This document shows, piece by piece, positions 1-11,839 of a stretch of DNA of 64,000 nucleotides; positions within the stretch are counted from its first letter, which is position 1; each line of letters begins with the position of its first letter. The stretch covers positions 24,587,397-24,651,396 of the forward strand of contig CM048841.1 in NCBI GenBank assembly GCA_026545765.1, read 5' to 3'. A program made the translations under genes and the position numbers. The DNA comes from Plantago major (lineage: Eukaryota; Streptophyta; Magnoliopsida; Lamiales; Plantaginaceae). Below the pieces are notes generated by a model that saw nothing but the letters and a program-made list of their open reading frames with translations, was not told the DNA's origin and did no database searches.

Positions 1-2658
1 ACGAAAATAGCAAATGGGGAGTGTGCACTACCAAAAATGGTCCATATCCTTCCCTGACACATACTTATTAAGGGAACAACTATTGCAGCTAGCGCCTGTC
101 CTTTCTATTTTAAGTAAAAATTTATAGTTTTATATCGATCATATATAACATATATAGCATGCACAACAATGAGTATAAGAATAATAAATGCATGCCAAAT
201 TAGAAATAGATAATTGAAAATGCATAGCATGTACGTATATATGTTCTTCCTCATTTATCCATACAAAGTCATTCTTATTCTGTAAATTTGGCCAGAAAGC
301 CACAAATTTTACGGTTGAAAAACCACAGGTGAAGTAAAAAAAAATGAATCTTAGGTGTGCAAAGTGATATTTTTAAAATTTAGGAGTAACCAATTACTGA
401 AGAAATCTAAAATAAATTAAAGAGCAGAATATTCATACAAAATTTAGGGGAAAAATAAATTTATTTAATAAATAAACAAGGTTATAAGGAGGCATGAAAC
501 ATGTTCACTGGAGATACAGAAACAACACATCTCCACCACAACAATGGTAAAAAGATAATTATCCCAACTTTAAAAAAATTAATGAAATAGGCATATTCAC
601 ATGACTAATAGTAGTGGTGACATTATTAACAAATCTTGACTGTATGTAGGCATTTTAAAATATTTATTGAATAGAAAATTATTAATTAATTAAATTGAAT
701 AGTTAATCTGAGTTCACTTAAGTAATGTATTGGATTCGAGCCTTATGGATGTGAAATAACACCACTGAAAGAGTTGTCCCTTGAAAAAGATTTGATAGTG
801 CTCGTCTGCATTAGTTGCATGTAGTCGATACCAGTGATAAATAAAGAAAAATAAATAATAACAAAAATGAAGTAGGTGGTGCATGCCACATAGTGAAAAC
901 TAAAAAGAGCTAACTACCTGTGTGCCTATGTCCAACAAAAAGGAAAGGGGAATCATAAATAAACAAAGAATGAGGACGACCTTCGCTATTGGGTTTCCTT
1001 AAAAAAAGAAGGAATTTTATCCCCCGTATTTACCATCAAGTATAGTAATGCTATCTTCAACTCTAATTTTCTGAATAGAACTGAATTGTAATATATCAAA
1101 TATAACTAAGCAGAACTGAACTGAATTAAATGGAACTGAGTTGAAGAGAACAGAGCCTAAAAGACTGAATTTCTAAATAATAAAGACCACAATTGTAAGT
1201 GTATGTCAAACATTTATGTACCAGGGATATAATTTTTTCTTAACAATCAGAAAAAACATATATTGGAGTGTTTGGTTCCAAATTCGAATGGAGTTATCTT
1301 AATTCCAATTGAGTTTTTGTGTAGTTTTTGTACACAAAAACGCAACTGAAATTGAGATGAATATAATTTTCCAATAATTTCACTACAAATTATAAAACTC
1401 AAGCAATCAAATTAATTATGACCATGCATATGGAATATTTAAGATGAGGAGACATTTAAACATAATAATAAGAATCAAATTAGGGTTTACTGAAATTAAT
1501 TAAGGTCGAACAGACAACGAAGCAAAAGATTAAGTGCAACCAAGACTGCTCACTTCACAATCATAGCATGGAAACCATTCACCTAGATTTCATCTTCATC
1601 ATCCAATCCAACTCCAATCTGATAATTAAAAGATCAAGTAATCATCAGAAGATAAACTTATATCAGTATATATAATAATAATAACAATAATGATGATAAT
1701 AATAATCTTATATCTATAATGATATTGATAATAATCAAGAAACTAAAAATCAAGAAATTTTGGGTAGAAAAGGGGAAGAATAGAAGGCTCCAAGGATTAT
1801 AAACTTCTCATCTCATTGTCAACTCAAGGGCTGCTTGTTAGATTCTTTCTTCTCTTCTAGATTTTATAGATCCTGAAAGGGAAGGGTATGTAATAAATTG
1901 CATAAAAACCCCTCGAGTTATTAAAACTTGCAATATATCCTCTTAATTATTTAAATTGGTCTAAAGCTTTTGAATTAATTATATGAAAAGTTTGTATGAA
2001 ACACTCTAAGTTAGTAAGTTGTGATAGTTCATTACACATGCATGAAATATCAATTATATGGGGTTTTTCGTGCCAAGTTTATGATAATTATGGGTGATTT
2101 TATGCACATCTTCTATATTTTTTATAAAGATATCATAAAAGTAATTAAAAAAATTAATTGTTATTTGTTAAATTATCTTTATGTAATTATCAATTCTTTT
2201 TATCTAATTATAATTTTTTTTGAAACCACAAAAATAATACTATATTACTATAATCGGGACAATGTTTACATGAGCATAAGTAATGCTCCAAGATCACATG
2301 GCTCCGAAAAATAAAAACCACGAAACATTGTAAAGTTACTCAAATCTCTTCACCTATCCAATTCCACTAAACAATCCTATACCAATTCATTCACCTATTT
2401 TCTCTAATTATATATTAAACTAATTTGACTTGATTTTCAGTTTGATCGGTAAATTGAGATACTTCATAATTAAGAGGTCGCGATTTTGATTCCTCTAAGT
2501 GGATTGGTTTTTTTCCTTCAGTGTCGAATTTTGAAATTGTTGATTAAATTTCTCGAATGATAAAAGAATATGTATGGTGTGAGACTTGAAGAAACAAATT
2601 TTACTTGATTGGTGTCCTTGGTGTTAGTCAATTTATTATTTTTGTGTAGACGAAGAGG
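1..2658. other. AT-rich intergenic DNA without a recognisable gene
   Basis: No open reading frame here looks like a known protein; the only ones present are short and of low-complexity composition. Visible items are an imperfect array of GAACTGAA-like words around 1076-1150, a short hairpin around 1311-1342 (GTTTTTGTGT pairing with ACACAAAAAC), and an ATA-rich tract near 1669-1735. The sequence reads as ordinary intergenic DNA of a plant genome. A promoter or UTR of a gene lying outside the window cannot be excluded. Confidence 0.6.
1669..1735. repeat. ATA/AAT-rich simple repeat
   Basis: Imperfect trinucleotide tract of ATA, ATG and AAT units within AT-rich intergenic DNA. It is seen directly; no function is inferred. 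Confidence 0.7.
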
Positions 2659-3067
2659 GAATTTTTTTTAAATATATCACAGGTGAGACACATCAATTTT
2701 ATATACTACACAATGGCTACATGTCTAGAAGATATACTTCGGTCATTTTTTTGCTCGGATTCGGCGATTGTATTATACGCGCAGGGATATCTCACGTGCT
2801 TGACACGTGTCAGATCGTGGTTCAATCTCGGAAATTATTTTGAAAGAAAAAAAAATAAAGAAATTCAAAAAATACATACCATTGTGTCGAGCGTGTGAGA
2901 TACTCCCGGCGCGTGTAATACAATCGCCAAATTCGAGCAAAAACTTGATCGGAGTATATTGTCTAGACAGGTAGTCATTGTATAGTATACAAAAAATACA
3001 TTGCCATTGTGTAGTATATAAAATGAATATGTTTCAATCTGTGGTATATTTTAAAAAAAAAATCCCC
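2659..3067. mobile_element. Fold-back / MITE-like element with long inverted arms
   Basis: The left arm (about 2659-2815) is matched in inverted orientation by the right arm (about 2885-3067). Shared blocks include TTTTATATACTACACAATGG, TGTCTAGA.AATATACT and GGCGATTGTATTA.ACGCGC. The outer ends are T-rich and A-rich respectively, and AAGAGG stands immediately outside both ends (2653-2658 and 3068-3073), a possible partial target duplication. The loop of roughly 70 bp has no coding potential. Long inverted arms around a non-coding centre fit a MULE-type or fold-back MITE. The family is not identified and the exact ends are uncertain by a few bases. Confidence 0.65.
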
Positions 3068-3310
3068 AAGAGGAAGAAGAGAGGTTTGTTTGCGTTTGAG
3101 GTTATAGAGAGACACACGTGAGAGGGAAGAACAAGAAACTGTTTGACTGATTGGTGAGATCTCATATATGATTTGTGGTCCAATTCCAACAATTTCTCAC
3201 CCGCAAATTAAGCTCTAGTAATTAATACTAGTATTTATGTTGTAGAAGAACAAGAAGCTCAACAACCCAATTCCTTTCCTCTTCCCAATGTCCCAAAAAG
3301 GGACTATATG

Positions 3311-3664
3311 TCTAAAGGATCATAGAAGAAGAAGGACAAAATCATGTATTTACATGATTTTGTACACAGAAGAGAAGAACAGAAGAAAAGAAGAAAAGAA
3401 AGAAATAGAGAAAGACGCAAAAGCGTCACTTCCTGTTTTACGTTTTATTAAATAAGTTGAAACACGACTTATACCTTGTGCTTTAATTGTTGTACTGAAC
3501 GGTTATACTGTTAGTTAGTTTCTTCAGCTACTTAAACAGAGCTATTGAGCTCAATTAGATCTCATCTGCTGATTTCATTCATTTTTCTCTGTAAATTCAA
3601 AACATAGATTGAGCTATTCTTGCTCATCTATGTCAGTTATATTCAAACTATTGTTTTCTTGATA
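3311..3664 (+). repeat. 5' LTR of copia-1
   Basis: Direct repeat of 8291-8644. It starts TCTAAAGG and ends TTGATA, so the ends are TC...TA rather than the usual TG...CA. The boundaries are fixed by the ATATG duplication outside and the primer-binding site inside. It contains a purine-rich AAGAAG stretch near 3365-3410. Confidence 0.93.
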
Positions 3665-3673
3665 TGGTATCAG
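3665..3673 (+). other. Primer-binding site of copia-1
   Basis: TGGTATCAG directly follows the 5' LTR. It matches the start of the usual plant copia primer-binding site complementary to the 3' end of initiator methionine tRNA. Complementarity beyond nine bases is poor. Confidence 0.8.
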
Positions 3674-3835
3674 TTTGATTTCATCAAAACACCAGTTTTG
3701 ATCTTTCGATCTTGAAGAATTTTTCCGCATTCTCTGATTGTTTTCTGTTGTGTCGATTGATTCTGTATCGATCGTCTTCTCTGAGTTGAATAACCGTTTC
3801 TACGACGAGTTAACTGTTTCGAAGAAAGTCTTTCA

Positions 3836-4735
3836 ATGGCATCATCTGTTCAGCCTTGGGAGGTACAATCTCATCCATTTTATCTTCATCCATCAGATCA
3901 TCCCGGTCCGCAGGTTGTTTTTGAAATGTTTAGTGGTGATAACTATGTTTCTTGGAGTCATTCTGTGCGTATGGCGTTAAGTGTTAAAAACAAATCGAAG
4001 TTCATTAATGGTTTACTTGAGATACCTGATTGTGTAAAAGAACCATTACTGTATGCTGCATATGAAAGAGCTAATGATTTAGTAATGGGTTGGATTATGA
4101 ATTCGATTGATAAATCGCACAAGAAGAGTTTGCTCTATTGCAAGACTGCACAGGAGATTTGGAATGAGATGAAGATGAGATATGCTAGGTCTGATGGTCC
4201 TAGAGTTTTTCAGTTGAGAAAATCTTTGAGTTCTATGCGCAAAGGAAACTTATCTGTCACAGATTATTATAATCATTTCAAGTCTGTATGGGAAGAATAT
4301 GTGAGTTATAGACCAGTTTTAAAGTGTTCCTGTTCTGCTAATATTGCTGAATGTAATTGTGGAGCTAAATTGGTGATGCAATTGCATGAGTCCGATGCTT
4401 AATTGGATTTTTTAGTTGGATTTGATGAGAGTTATGCTCATATAAGAAGTCAACTGTTACTTAATGCACCATTGCCACCACTGTCAAAAGTTTATTCATT
4501 ACTACTGCAAGAAGAATCTCAGAGGAGTTTGTTTTCTACTCCATCCTTGAATGATGTTATGGCTATGTCTGTACAAGCTGGATCATCAAATCAGCAAGCT
4601 CACTATAACACTCAGAGGTTTCAACCTGTTTACAAAGATAAGAAGAAGATGAAGTGTACTCAGTGTGGTTTTAATAATCACACAGCTGATAAATGTTTTC
4701 AGATTATTGGTTATCCTCCGTGATGGAAGGACCAA
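3836..4735 (+). pseudogene. gag region of copia-1
   Basis: Codes for a copia-type Gag. The N-terminal part carries the phrase FYLHPSDHPGPQVVFEMFSG and then a WSHSVRMALS.KNK block typical of the plant Retrotran_gag_3 family. Further on is the UBN2-like region with AQEIWNEM and VTDYYNHFKSVWEEY. The end carries a nucleic-acid-binding zinc knuckle of the form C-x2-C-x4-H-x4-C (CTQCGFNNHTADKC) followed by a GYPP motif, as in this family. Gag would form the virus-like particle. It directly precedes pol. The region is a fossil; breaks are counted with the whole element. Confidence 0.88.
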
Positions 4736-4989
4736 AGACTGTTAGGAGAGCAGTTCCTAGTGCTAATGCTGCTATCAGTGATTATCCAAATATTCAGGAG
4801 CAAAATGTTCAAACTGGAAATGCTCATCCAATGTTTAGTGCAGATTTATTCAATCAGTTCTTGGAGTATGCTAAAATTGCTTATCCTGCACAATCATCTG
4901 AGCCTCAGTCATCACAGTCTCCTCATACTGCTGCAGCTGCAATCAAGGCTTCTATAGATGCTACAGCAGGTTCACATTTTTGCTTAAAT

Positions 4990-7900
4990 GCAAATTCTGG
5001 TAAAAATGCTCATTTATGGATTATAGATTCTGGGGCAAGTGATCATATGATCTGTGATCCCAATATTTTTTACAAACCTCCAACCCCAGTATCATTAATC
5101 ATAAATTTACCTAACAATCATTTTACTTCTGCTACTTTAGTTGGTGATGTCAGGCTAACCACTAGTATTATTCTGCATAATGTTTTATATATACCTGATT
5201 TGACATACAATTTGTTATCTATCTCACACTTGGCTAAGCATTCTTGTTGCAGAGTAATTTTTGATGATGATGAATGTGTGTTACAGGACAAACAAACTTC
5301 CAGTGTGATCACTACTGTTAAAGAGAAAGGAGGATTATATCAGCTCAATTTCACAGAGTTTTTACCTCATGTCAATTCCATTTCTGATTCTTGTGTCATA
5401 GAAAATAAATCCTGTATTGATGTAAAGCAATCTGCTAATTCTTCTATTGTAAACAATTCCTTGTTATGGCATTCTAGACTTGGTCATGTTTCTCACAAAT
5501 GTATTTCACAAATTTCTGTACTGAAGGATTACTGTAAAGAAATAAAACCTTGTGATATCTGTCATTTTGCAAAACAGAAGAAATTACAGTTTCCTGTCAG
5601 TATTTCTAATACAAATTGTATTTTTGACATGATTCATTGTGATGTTTGGGGTCCTTTTGCTATCCCTTCATATCAAGGACATAAATTTTTTCTAACCATA
5701 GTAGATGATTTTAGCAGATGCACATGGATTTATCTTCTCAAACACAAATCAGAAGTACAACATTTCATTACACACTTTTATAATATGATTTCCACTCAGT
5801 TTCAGAAGAAGTTGAAATGCTTAAGATTAGATAATGGCACTGAATTTTTAATGCATGATTTTTATCACAATACAGGTGTTATACATCAAACTTCTTGTGT
5901 AGAAACACCACAGCAGAATGGATTAGTGGAAAGAAAACACCAGCATATTCTTCAGATAGCAAGAGCTCTCATGTTTCAGTCTAATGTTCCACTAGATTTC
6001 TAGAGTGATTGTATTTCTACAGCTGTTTATATTATAAACAGATTGCCTACTCCTATATTGAATAATAAGTCTCCTTTTTACATGTTATACAATACTGATC
6101 CTGACTATTGTACTAGCATATGCTAGTACATTGACAGCTCACAGAAAGAAACTTGATTCAAGAGCAGCTAAATGCATTTTCATTGGATATCCATTGGGCA
6201 TTAAAGGTTACAAACTGTATGATTTATCTAGTAAGAAGGTTTTGATTTCTAGAAATGTAATTTTTTATGAAAATACATTTCCTTATCATGTTTCTAAACC
6301 TGTTCTTACTCAGCATATAGTTTCAACAGTTGATCCTTATGTTTATGATGTTAACAATCCTATTTCTACATCACCTGTTATTCATGACATACATGATACT
6401 CCTGCGCATTCTACTAACAATATTGTTGAGAATTTTGCAGAAGATTATACTGAGCAACAGGTACATGAAGAACAATCAATCATGGATGATGCAGGACAAA
6501 TTGTAGAGCCTGAAGCTTTACAGTCTGAAGTAATTCAAACTGAAAATCACAGACCAGTCAGAACTAGAGTTGCACCAGCTTATTAAAAGTCTATGATGTG
6601 CACTTACCACCTTCATTAAATCACAGACATAATGCCAATATAGTTGTGACTGATTATGAAACTCAATCTTTTCAGGGATTTTCCTATCCTATTTCTGCTT
6701 ATCTTGCTTGTTCATCTTTATCTGCAGAATATAGAGCTTTCACTGCTGCCATTTCTCAGTTAACTGAGCCAAGGACATATAAGCAAGCAGCTCCTCATAA
6801 AGAATGGCAAGAAGCAATGAGAAAAGAGTTAGAGGCTCTTGAAGGCACCAAAACATGGAGTTTAACAAAGATGCCACCTAACAAGACTTGCATAGGTTGC
6901 AAGTGGGTTTCTGATTAAATACAAGTCGATGGCACTTTAGAGATATAAAGCAAGATTAGTTGCAAAGGATATACTCAAGAACTTTGGTCTAGATTATTTT
7001 GATACTTTTAGTCCGATTACAAAGCTAACCATTGTTAGAGTTTTGTTATCTATCAAAATTAAATCTTGGCACTTACACCAGCTTGATGTTAACACAGCTT
7101 TTTTGCATGGTGACTTGGATGAAGAGGTGTATATGACACCACCACCAGGTTATTGTGATGATGGCAGGGTGTGCAAGTTAAATAAAAGCTTGTATGGTTT
7201 AAAACAAGCTAGTAGACAATGGTTTCTCAAGCTAACTGAAAGCTTGATTTCTTTTGGTTATCATCAGTGTATATCTGATTCTTCATTATTTGTTAAGAAA
7301 ACTGACACTAGTTTCACTGCATTAGCTTGTTATGTAGATGACATATTACTAACAGGTGACAGTTTGCAGGAAATACAAGCTTGGAAGGTGCATTTACATA
7401 AAGCATTCACAATAAAAGACCTTGGAGTCATGAAATACATGCTTGGCATTGAAGTGGCCAGAAATGATAATGGAATTACATTGTGTCAAAGAAAATACTG
7501 TTTAGACATTTTGACTGACACAGGTTACATTGGTTGCAGGCCAAATACTACACCCATGGATTCTCAGCAAAGCTTCATGAATAGTACAGATTTGCTTGAA
7601 GATCCATCCCAATACAGAAGACTTATAGGGAGATTGTTATATCTAACAATCACCAGACCAGATATTGCTTACAGTTTACAGACATTGACACAGCATATGT
7701 CTAAACCTACTCAAGGTCATCTTGCAGCTGCACACAGATTGTTGAGATATCTAAAATCAACACCAGGACAAGGGATCTTGTTATCTTCCAAATCAGATCT
7801 TACACTTAAAGCATTCACAGATAGTGATTGGGCTAGGTGCTTACAAACAAGAAGAAGTGTTACTGGATATGCTATATACTTGGGAGATTCATTAATTTCC

Positions 7901-8305
7901 TGGAGATCAAAGAAACAACCTACAGTGAGCAAGTCATCAACTGAAGCAGAGTATAGAGCTATAGCATATACTACTTGTGAGCTACAGTGGTTATTATATC
8001 TTCTGGCAGATTTACATATCCCACATTCCACACCTGTTGTTCTTTATACAGATTCTAAATCAGCCTATTGTCTAGCTCATAATCCAGTCTTCCATGATAA
8101 AACAAAGCACATAGATGTTGACTGTCATTTTATCAGGGAGAAGATCAAAACCAAGGTTATTCAACTTGTTCAGCTTCCTTCTGAACATAACATTGCAGAT
8201 ATGTTCACTAAACCTTTGGGGCCTCAATTGTTCAGTCATTTTAAATCCAAGCTGAATGTTCAGAATATCCACATTCACCTTGAGGGAGGGTCTAAAGGAT
8301 CATAG
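4990..8305 (+). pseudogene. pol region of copia-1 (protease, integrase, RT, RNase H)
   Basis: Domains follow the Ty1/copia order. The aspartic protease motif WIIDSGASDHM lies near 5016. The integrase zinc-binding region (LLWHSRLGHVSH ... CDICHFAKQKK) lies near 5460-5580. The integrase core has the acidic positions in IHCDVWGPF, LRLDNGTEF and TPQQNGLVERKH, near 5630, 5825 and 5905. The reverse transcriptase core spans about 6780-7700, with QLDVNTAFLHGDL, SLYGLKQASRQWF and the catalytic YVDDILLTG near 7330. RNase H lies near 7800-8200 with SKSSTEAEYRA, YTDSKSA and HIDVDCHFIRE. This set of domains identifies a copia polyprotein. It is a broken fossil. Confidence 0.92.
8282..8290 (+). other. Polypurine tract of copia-1
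   Basis: GAGGGAGGG lies immediately 5' of the 3' LTR, the usual position of the plus-strand primer in an LTR retrotransposon. Confidence 0.8.
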
Positions 8306-8644
8306 AAGAAGAAGGACAAAATCATGTATTTACATGATTTTGTACACAGAAGAGAAGAAGAGAAGAACAGAAGAAAAGAAAGAAATGGAGAAAGACGCAA
8401 AAGCGTCACTTCCTGTTTTACGTTTTATTAAATAAGTTGAAACACGACTTATACCTTGTGCTTTAATTGTTGTACTGAACGGTTATACTGTTAGTTAGTT
8501 TCTTCAGCTACTTAAACAGAGCTATTGAGCTCAATTAGATCTCATCTGCTGATTTCATTCATTTTTCTCTGTAAATTCAAAACATAGATTGAGCTATTCT
8601 TGCTCATCTATGTCAGTTATATTCAAACTATTGTTTTCTTGATA
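8291..8644 (+). repeat. 3' LTR of copia-1
   Basis: Direct repeat of 3311-3664, same length, ending TTGATA immediately before the ATATG target duplication. It differs from the left LTR only in a short AAGAAG-rich stretch and one nearby base, by eye. Confidence 0.93.
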
Positions 8645-8708
8645 ATATGTCATACAATAAAAAGGTACAATCGTAACACAAAATATCTAACATGTATATG
8701 AAAAAGGC

Positions 8709-8902
8709 AAAATCAATATAGGGTAAAACCGGGCCAAACATTTGCTTGGGGTATTAGATTTTTTTGTAACCTTACAACAGAGTACAAATTGACCATTATT
8801 TTGACAAAACATCCTTCAAATTGCCCCTTATGCACTTTGCATTTATCATTTTGTAAAATATGATTTTAAAACATCCGTTCGTGTGTGATTTTATATTGAT
8901 AG
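8709..8902. repeat. Left part of a dispersed small repeat split by Tat-1
   Basis: This part and 22746-22966 together correspond to the uninterrupted copy at 50608-51018. Shared blocks include GAGTACAAA.TGACCATTATTTT and TTTAAAACATCCGTT.GTG. The inner edge, TTGATAG, is the insertion point of the Tat-1 element at 8903. Confidence 0.8.
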
Positions 8903-9751
8903 TGTTGATACGAAATATGTACAATCCGTCATAGACGCCTTGGAACGAATCCTGAGGCATCCCGAGTTGTCTAAAGGACCCGAGACACAATGATCCGACC
9001 CATAAGTCCGACCCACCCGGGTCCGACCCTCCCTAGAAAAGGGACAAAATACTTAAAATATACTGGGTCCGACCCTAGGTCTGCAGGTCCGACCCATCTA
9101 GGTCCGATACGGATGATCATTCGGACCCAACATGACAATCTCACAAGCAACCAAGTAGACTGGTACTAGAGAGTAGGGAGGTCCGAGCCATAAGGTCCGA
9201 ATCGGAAGAGTTGGGCAAACTTAGGGAACTTCCCCATAGACAGCCAAATACGGTCCGGACCAACCCCTCCGGACCTTGAACCTCGGCAGACTATGTCACA
9301 CCCTCTAAAACTCTCTCAATAATGACCGAACTGCCCCTAAAAGCCCAAAATGGTATGGGCTAAGTGTCATTATTGGGCCATGGGCCTAAACAAGCCTTGG
9401 TGGCTCGATCAAGGCCTTACACTTGGCACGATCCAGAGGAGTCCTCCCTCTTTGAGAATTTTCTATAAATATGGCACACTTCCCCATGTTGAGGTAAGAC
9501 ATCTTACGAAACTAATCCCGAACATTTTACAGAGCAGATCTTCAGTCTCTCTTGAGTAAAGTCTCCAACCGGTTTGACTCTTAGCAAACCGGGTCCTAAC
9601 CCCCCCCTCAAGTCACTTGTGCAGGTTCTTACCCAGCTTGAGGTCGCAGGCTCTTACACATTGGCTCTTACGCTGTACGGAGCTTCTTACCTTGGCCATT
9701 ACCCGTGAAGTCGAATAATCTCTAAGTAGTTGGAGAATTTTACCCTCAACA
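8903..9751 (+). repeat. 5' LTR of Tat-1
   Basis: Direct repeat of 21849-22745. It contains a cluster of GTCCGACC words in its first 200 bases, a TATA box near 9463, and a C-run followed by imperfect repeats of a GAGGT.GCAGGCTCTTAC word near 9640-9665. It ends CTCAACA just before the primer-binding site. Confidence 0.93.
9463..9472 (+). promoter_or_regulatory. TATA box in the Tat-1 LTR
   Basis: CTATAAATAT stands about 290 bases before the LTR end and is conserved in the 3' LTR (near 22430) and in the Tat-2 LTRs. It is the likely core promoter for the sense transcript, which would start near 9495-9500. Assignment is by position and consensus only. Confidence 0.7.
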
Positions 9752-9754
9752 TTT

Positions 9755-9770
9755 TGGCGCCGTCTGTGGG
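9755..9770 (+). other. Primer-binding site of Tat-1
   Basis: TGGCGCCGTCTGTGGG lies three bases after the 5' LTR. The same 16 bases are found at the equivalent place in Tat-2. The TGGCGCC start is shared with many plant gypsy elements; I do not assign the tRNA firmly. Confidence 0.8.
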
Positions 9771-9802
9771 AATCTTTACGAAAAGTTCAGTTCTATTCAG
9801 TA

Positions 9803-11700
9803 ATGGCAAGAACAAGAAGGTCCGCAAGAACCAACGCTACTGCAATTGGCACGCCTGCTCCAAGGCAAAGAGGTAGACCTCCCACTAGGAGAGGAAGGGT
9901 GGCAGGAACTCCTCCAAGAGATACGATGGATTGTCCAAGCGATGGCCATACCGCCAGTCTCTCTTTAGATGAGGAAAGAGCCGCTGATCCGCCAATAAGG
10001 ACCCAGGAGCTCGGGGTCGAAGGACAAGTTCCTCCGTCAGGAACACATGGTCCTCCTCCAGGAAGAAACTTTACCCTTCCAAATGTGCAGATCAATCGTC
10101 CAAGCGAGTTCGGGATGAATGAGGATCAGTTTGGCCTCTTACTCACCACTATTCAAGGATGCTTTGGATCAAACAACCTCCAACCTCCTCAACGCACTCC
10201 CCTTTGGCAATTCCGAGACAAGCTGAACCCGCACAATCGAGGAATGAGCATCGTCCTATCCAACAAAGGCTGGGGGAACAAGCTCAACAGGAAGATCTAA
10301 GGAACCTTCTCAACAGAAGGGCCGCTGCTTCTCACGAACAGCGAGGGAGAAGTCCAGTGAGACCACGAGTGGATGAAGTTGGAACTAGCGGCGTGGAGCA
10401 CAACAGCATAGCACCAAGAGATCATGTGGTGGAGAGCATCTCAATAGTTCCTCTCAATGATCTTCCTCCAGATATGGCCATCAACCCCAGGACTGGTGAG
10501 AAGCTAACCGCTGAGCAGGTTTATCTCCAACAAAAGGCCTTAGAAACGCAAATCGCCACTCTGAGCAAGATGGTGAAGGCACATGAGAAGGTGACTCTTA
10601 AAGCTCCCAATCCTCTATGTGACGAGATCAGGAAGGAAAGGAAACGCCCCGACTCCACTATTCCAAACCTTGAACACTATTACGGAGACACTTGTCCTGT
10701 GGGGCACCTTACTAGATACGAAAGTAAGATGGAGACCAACGGCCTGAATGATAACATGAAAGCTCTCAACTTCTCCACTACACTCTTTGGGGAAGCAATG
10801 GATTGGTGGACCTCACTGCCTAATGGTTCCATCAAGTCCTATGCGGATATAGCTTCCCTCTTCCTGAAAAGATTTGAGAAAGCAAAGAAGAGAAAGAGGT
10901 CAGTTGAGCACCTGGCAGGAATAATTCAGAAAGAGCATGAGGACCTTAGAACCTTTCTTGACCGTTTTAATGCCGAAGTACGCCAGGTAGAACCTCATAG
11001 CATCAAAGAACGGGTCCGACACCTATATGCCAACACTTACAATGATGATCTTAGAAAAAAGCTTTCCAACGAAGAAATCACAACGGAAAATTACTTGGAA
11101 GATATCTGTGAAGGAGTCTTGTATGGAGAAGAGTATCGACGAAATGTCCCGATAAGAGCTGGAGCCAAAAAGGGAAAAGAGCAAGTACGACAGGAACCTC
11201 ATCCTCGTCAGGGAAAGTTTGAACAAAAAAGAGAACTTAGAGATGAGAGGGAATTCCGCAGAGAGAGAACTCCACCAAGGAGGTACGCCGAGTATACTCG
11301 CCTCAACAGACCAAGATCCGACATCTTGGCTTCTATCGTTGAGAAAAACTTGGATATACAATGGCCAAAACCTACAAGGAGCAACAAGAAGAACAAAGCT
11401 TCCAAGGACTACTGTAGGTTCCATAAGCAAAAAGGTCACTCAACAGAGGACTGTGTCCAGCTGAAGACAGAAATAGAGGGAATGATAAGGAGTGGAAAGC
11501 TGAAAGAACCTATATATGAGGAAGAACCCTCCAGACACCAAAAGAATGAACAAAGAAGGGAGGAGCGTGGTTCGGAGCCTCCGACAGGATCCTTACCGCC
11601 ACCTCCAGCAAAAGTCCCACCTCAGCATGCCCAAAGATACCGAGGGTACCACGATGATATGGAGATGGAAAACCTCCCCTATAGCGTAGTTATCAATGCC
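9803..11700 (+). pseudogene. gag region of Tat-1
   Basis: The first start codon after the primer-binding site begins a product with a basic N-terminus (MARTRRSARTN) and a proline- and arginine-rich stretch. A central gypsy-type Gag domain (Retrotrans_gag, PF03732 type) follows near 10660-11100, with LFGEAMDWWTSLP, FLKRFEKAKKRKR and FLDRFNAEV. A zinc-binding motif, YCRFHKQKGHSTEDC, lies near 11410. Its counterpart in Tat-2 starts MARTRRTTRS and has the same layout. Gag would build the virus-like particle. Fossil; breaks are counted with the element. Confidence 0.85.
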
Positions 11701-11839
11701 ATTGGGGGAGACAGTCGAAATGCAAGGGAAAGGACCGCGCAACACTTGAGAAACAACGATAGAGCCTATGCTCCTTCAGCCCTGAAGGGCACGGGCGCCA
11801 TCACCTTTGATGATAGCGAAATCCCCCCACCAACGTCTG

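Larger units (their letters stand above)
3311..8644 (+). mobile_element. Ty1/copia LTR retrotransposon (copia-1), young but broken
   Basis: Two nearly identical 354-bp LTRs (3311-3664 and 8291-8644) enclose gag and pol in the copia order protease, integrase, reverse transcriptase, RNase H. A perfect 5-bp target duplication ATATG flanks the element (3306-3310 and 8645-8649). A primer-binding site starting TGGTATCAG abuts the left LTR, and a purine tract ending GAGGGAGGG abuts the right one. By eye the LTRs differ at about four positions in one purine-rich stretch (about 1%), so the insertion is recent. The coding region is broken in about five places, so this copy is not autonomous. The lineage within copia was not determined; the gag resembles the Retrotran_gag_3 (PF14244) type. 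Confidence 0.93.

Noticed and set aside
1565-1640. Possible short last exon of a minus-strand host gene, with a TTTAATTATCAG acceptor and a GLDDEDE-coding stretch
   Set aside because: Only about a dozen codons, no recognisable upstream exon, and the acceptor-like sequence is common in AT-rich DNA.
2021-2314. Open reading frame of 97 codons
   Set aside because: Composition is almost entirely Y, I, F, K and N from AT-rich DNA; no domain, no splice or promoter context.
7717-8278. Antisense reading frames in the copia-1 pol region
   Set aside because: Shadows of the RNase H and 3' pol coding sequence; unlike the Tat antisense gene they have no promoter, splice sites or conserved counterpart.
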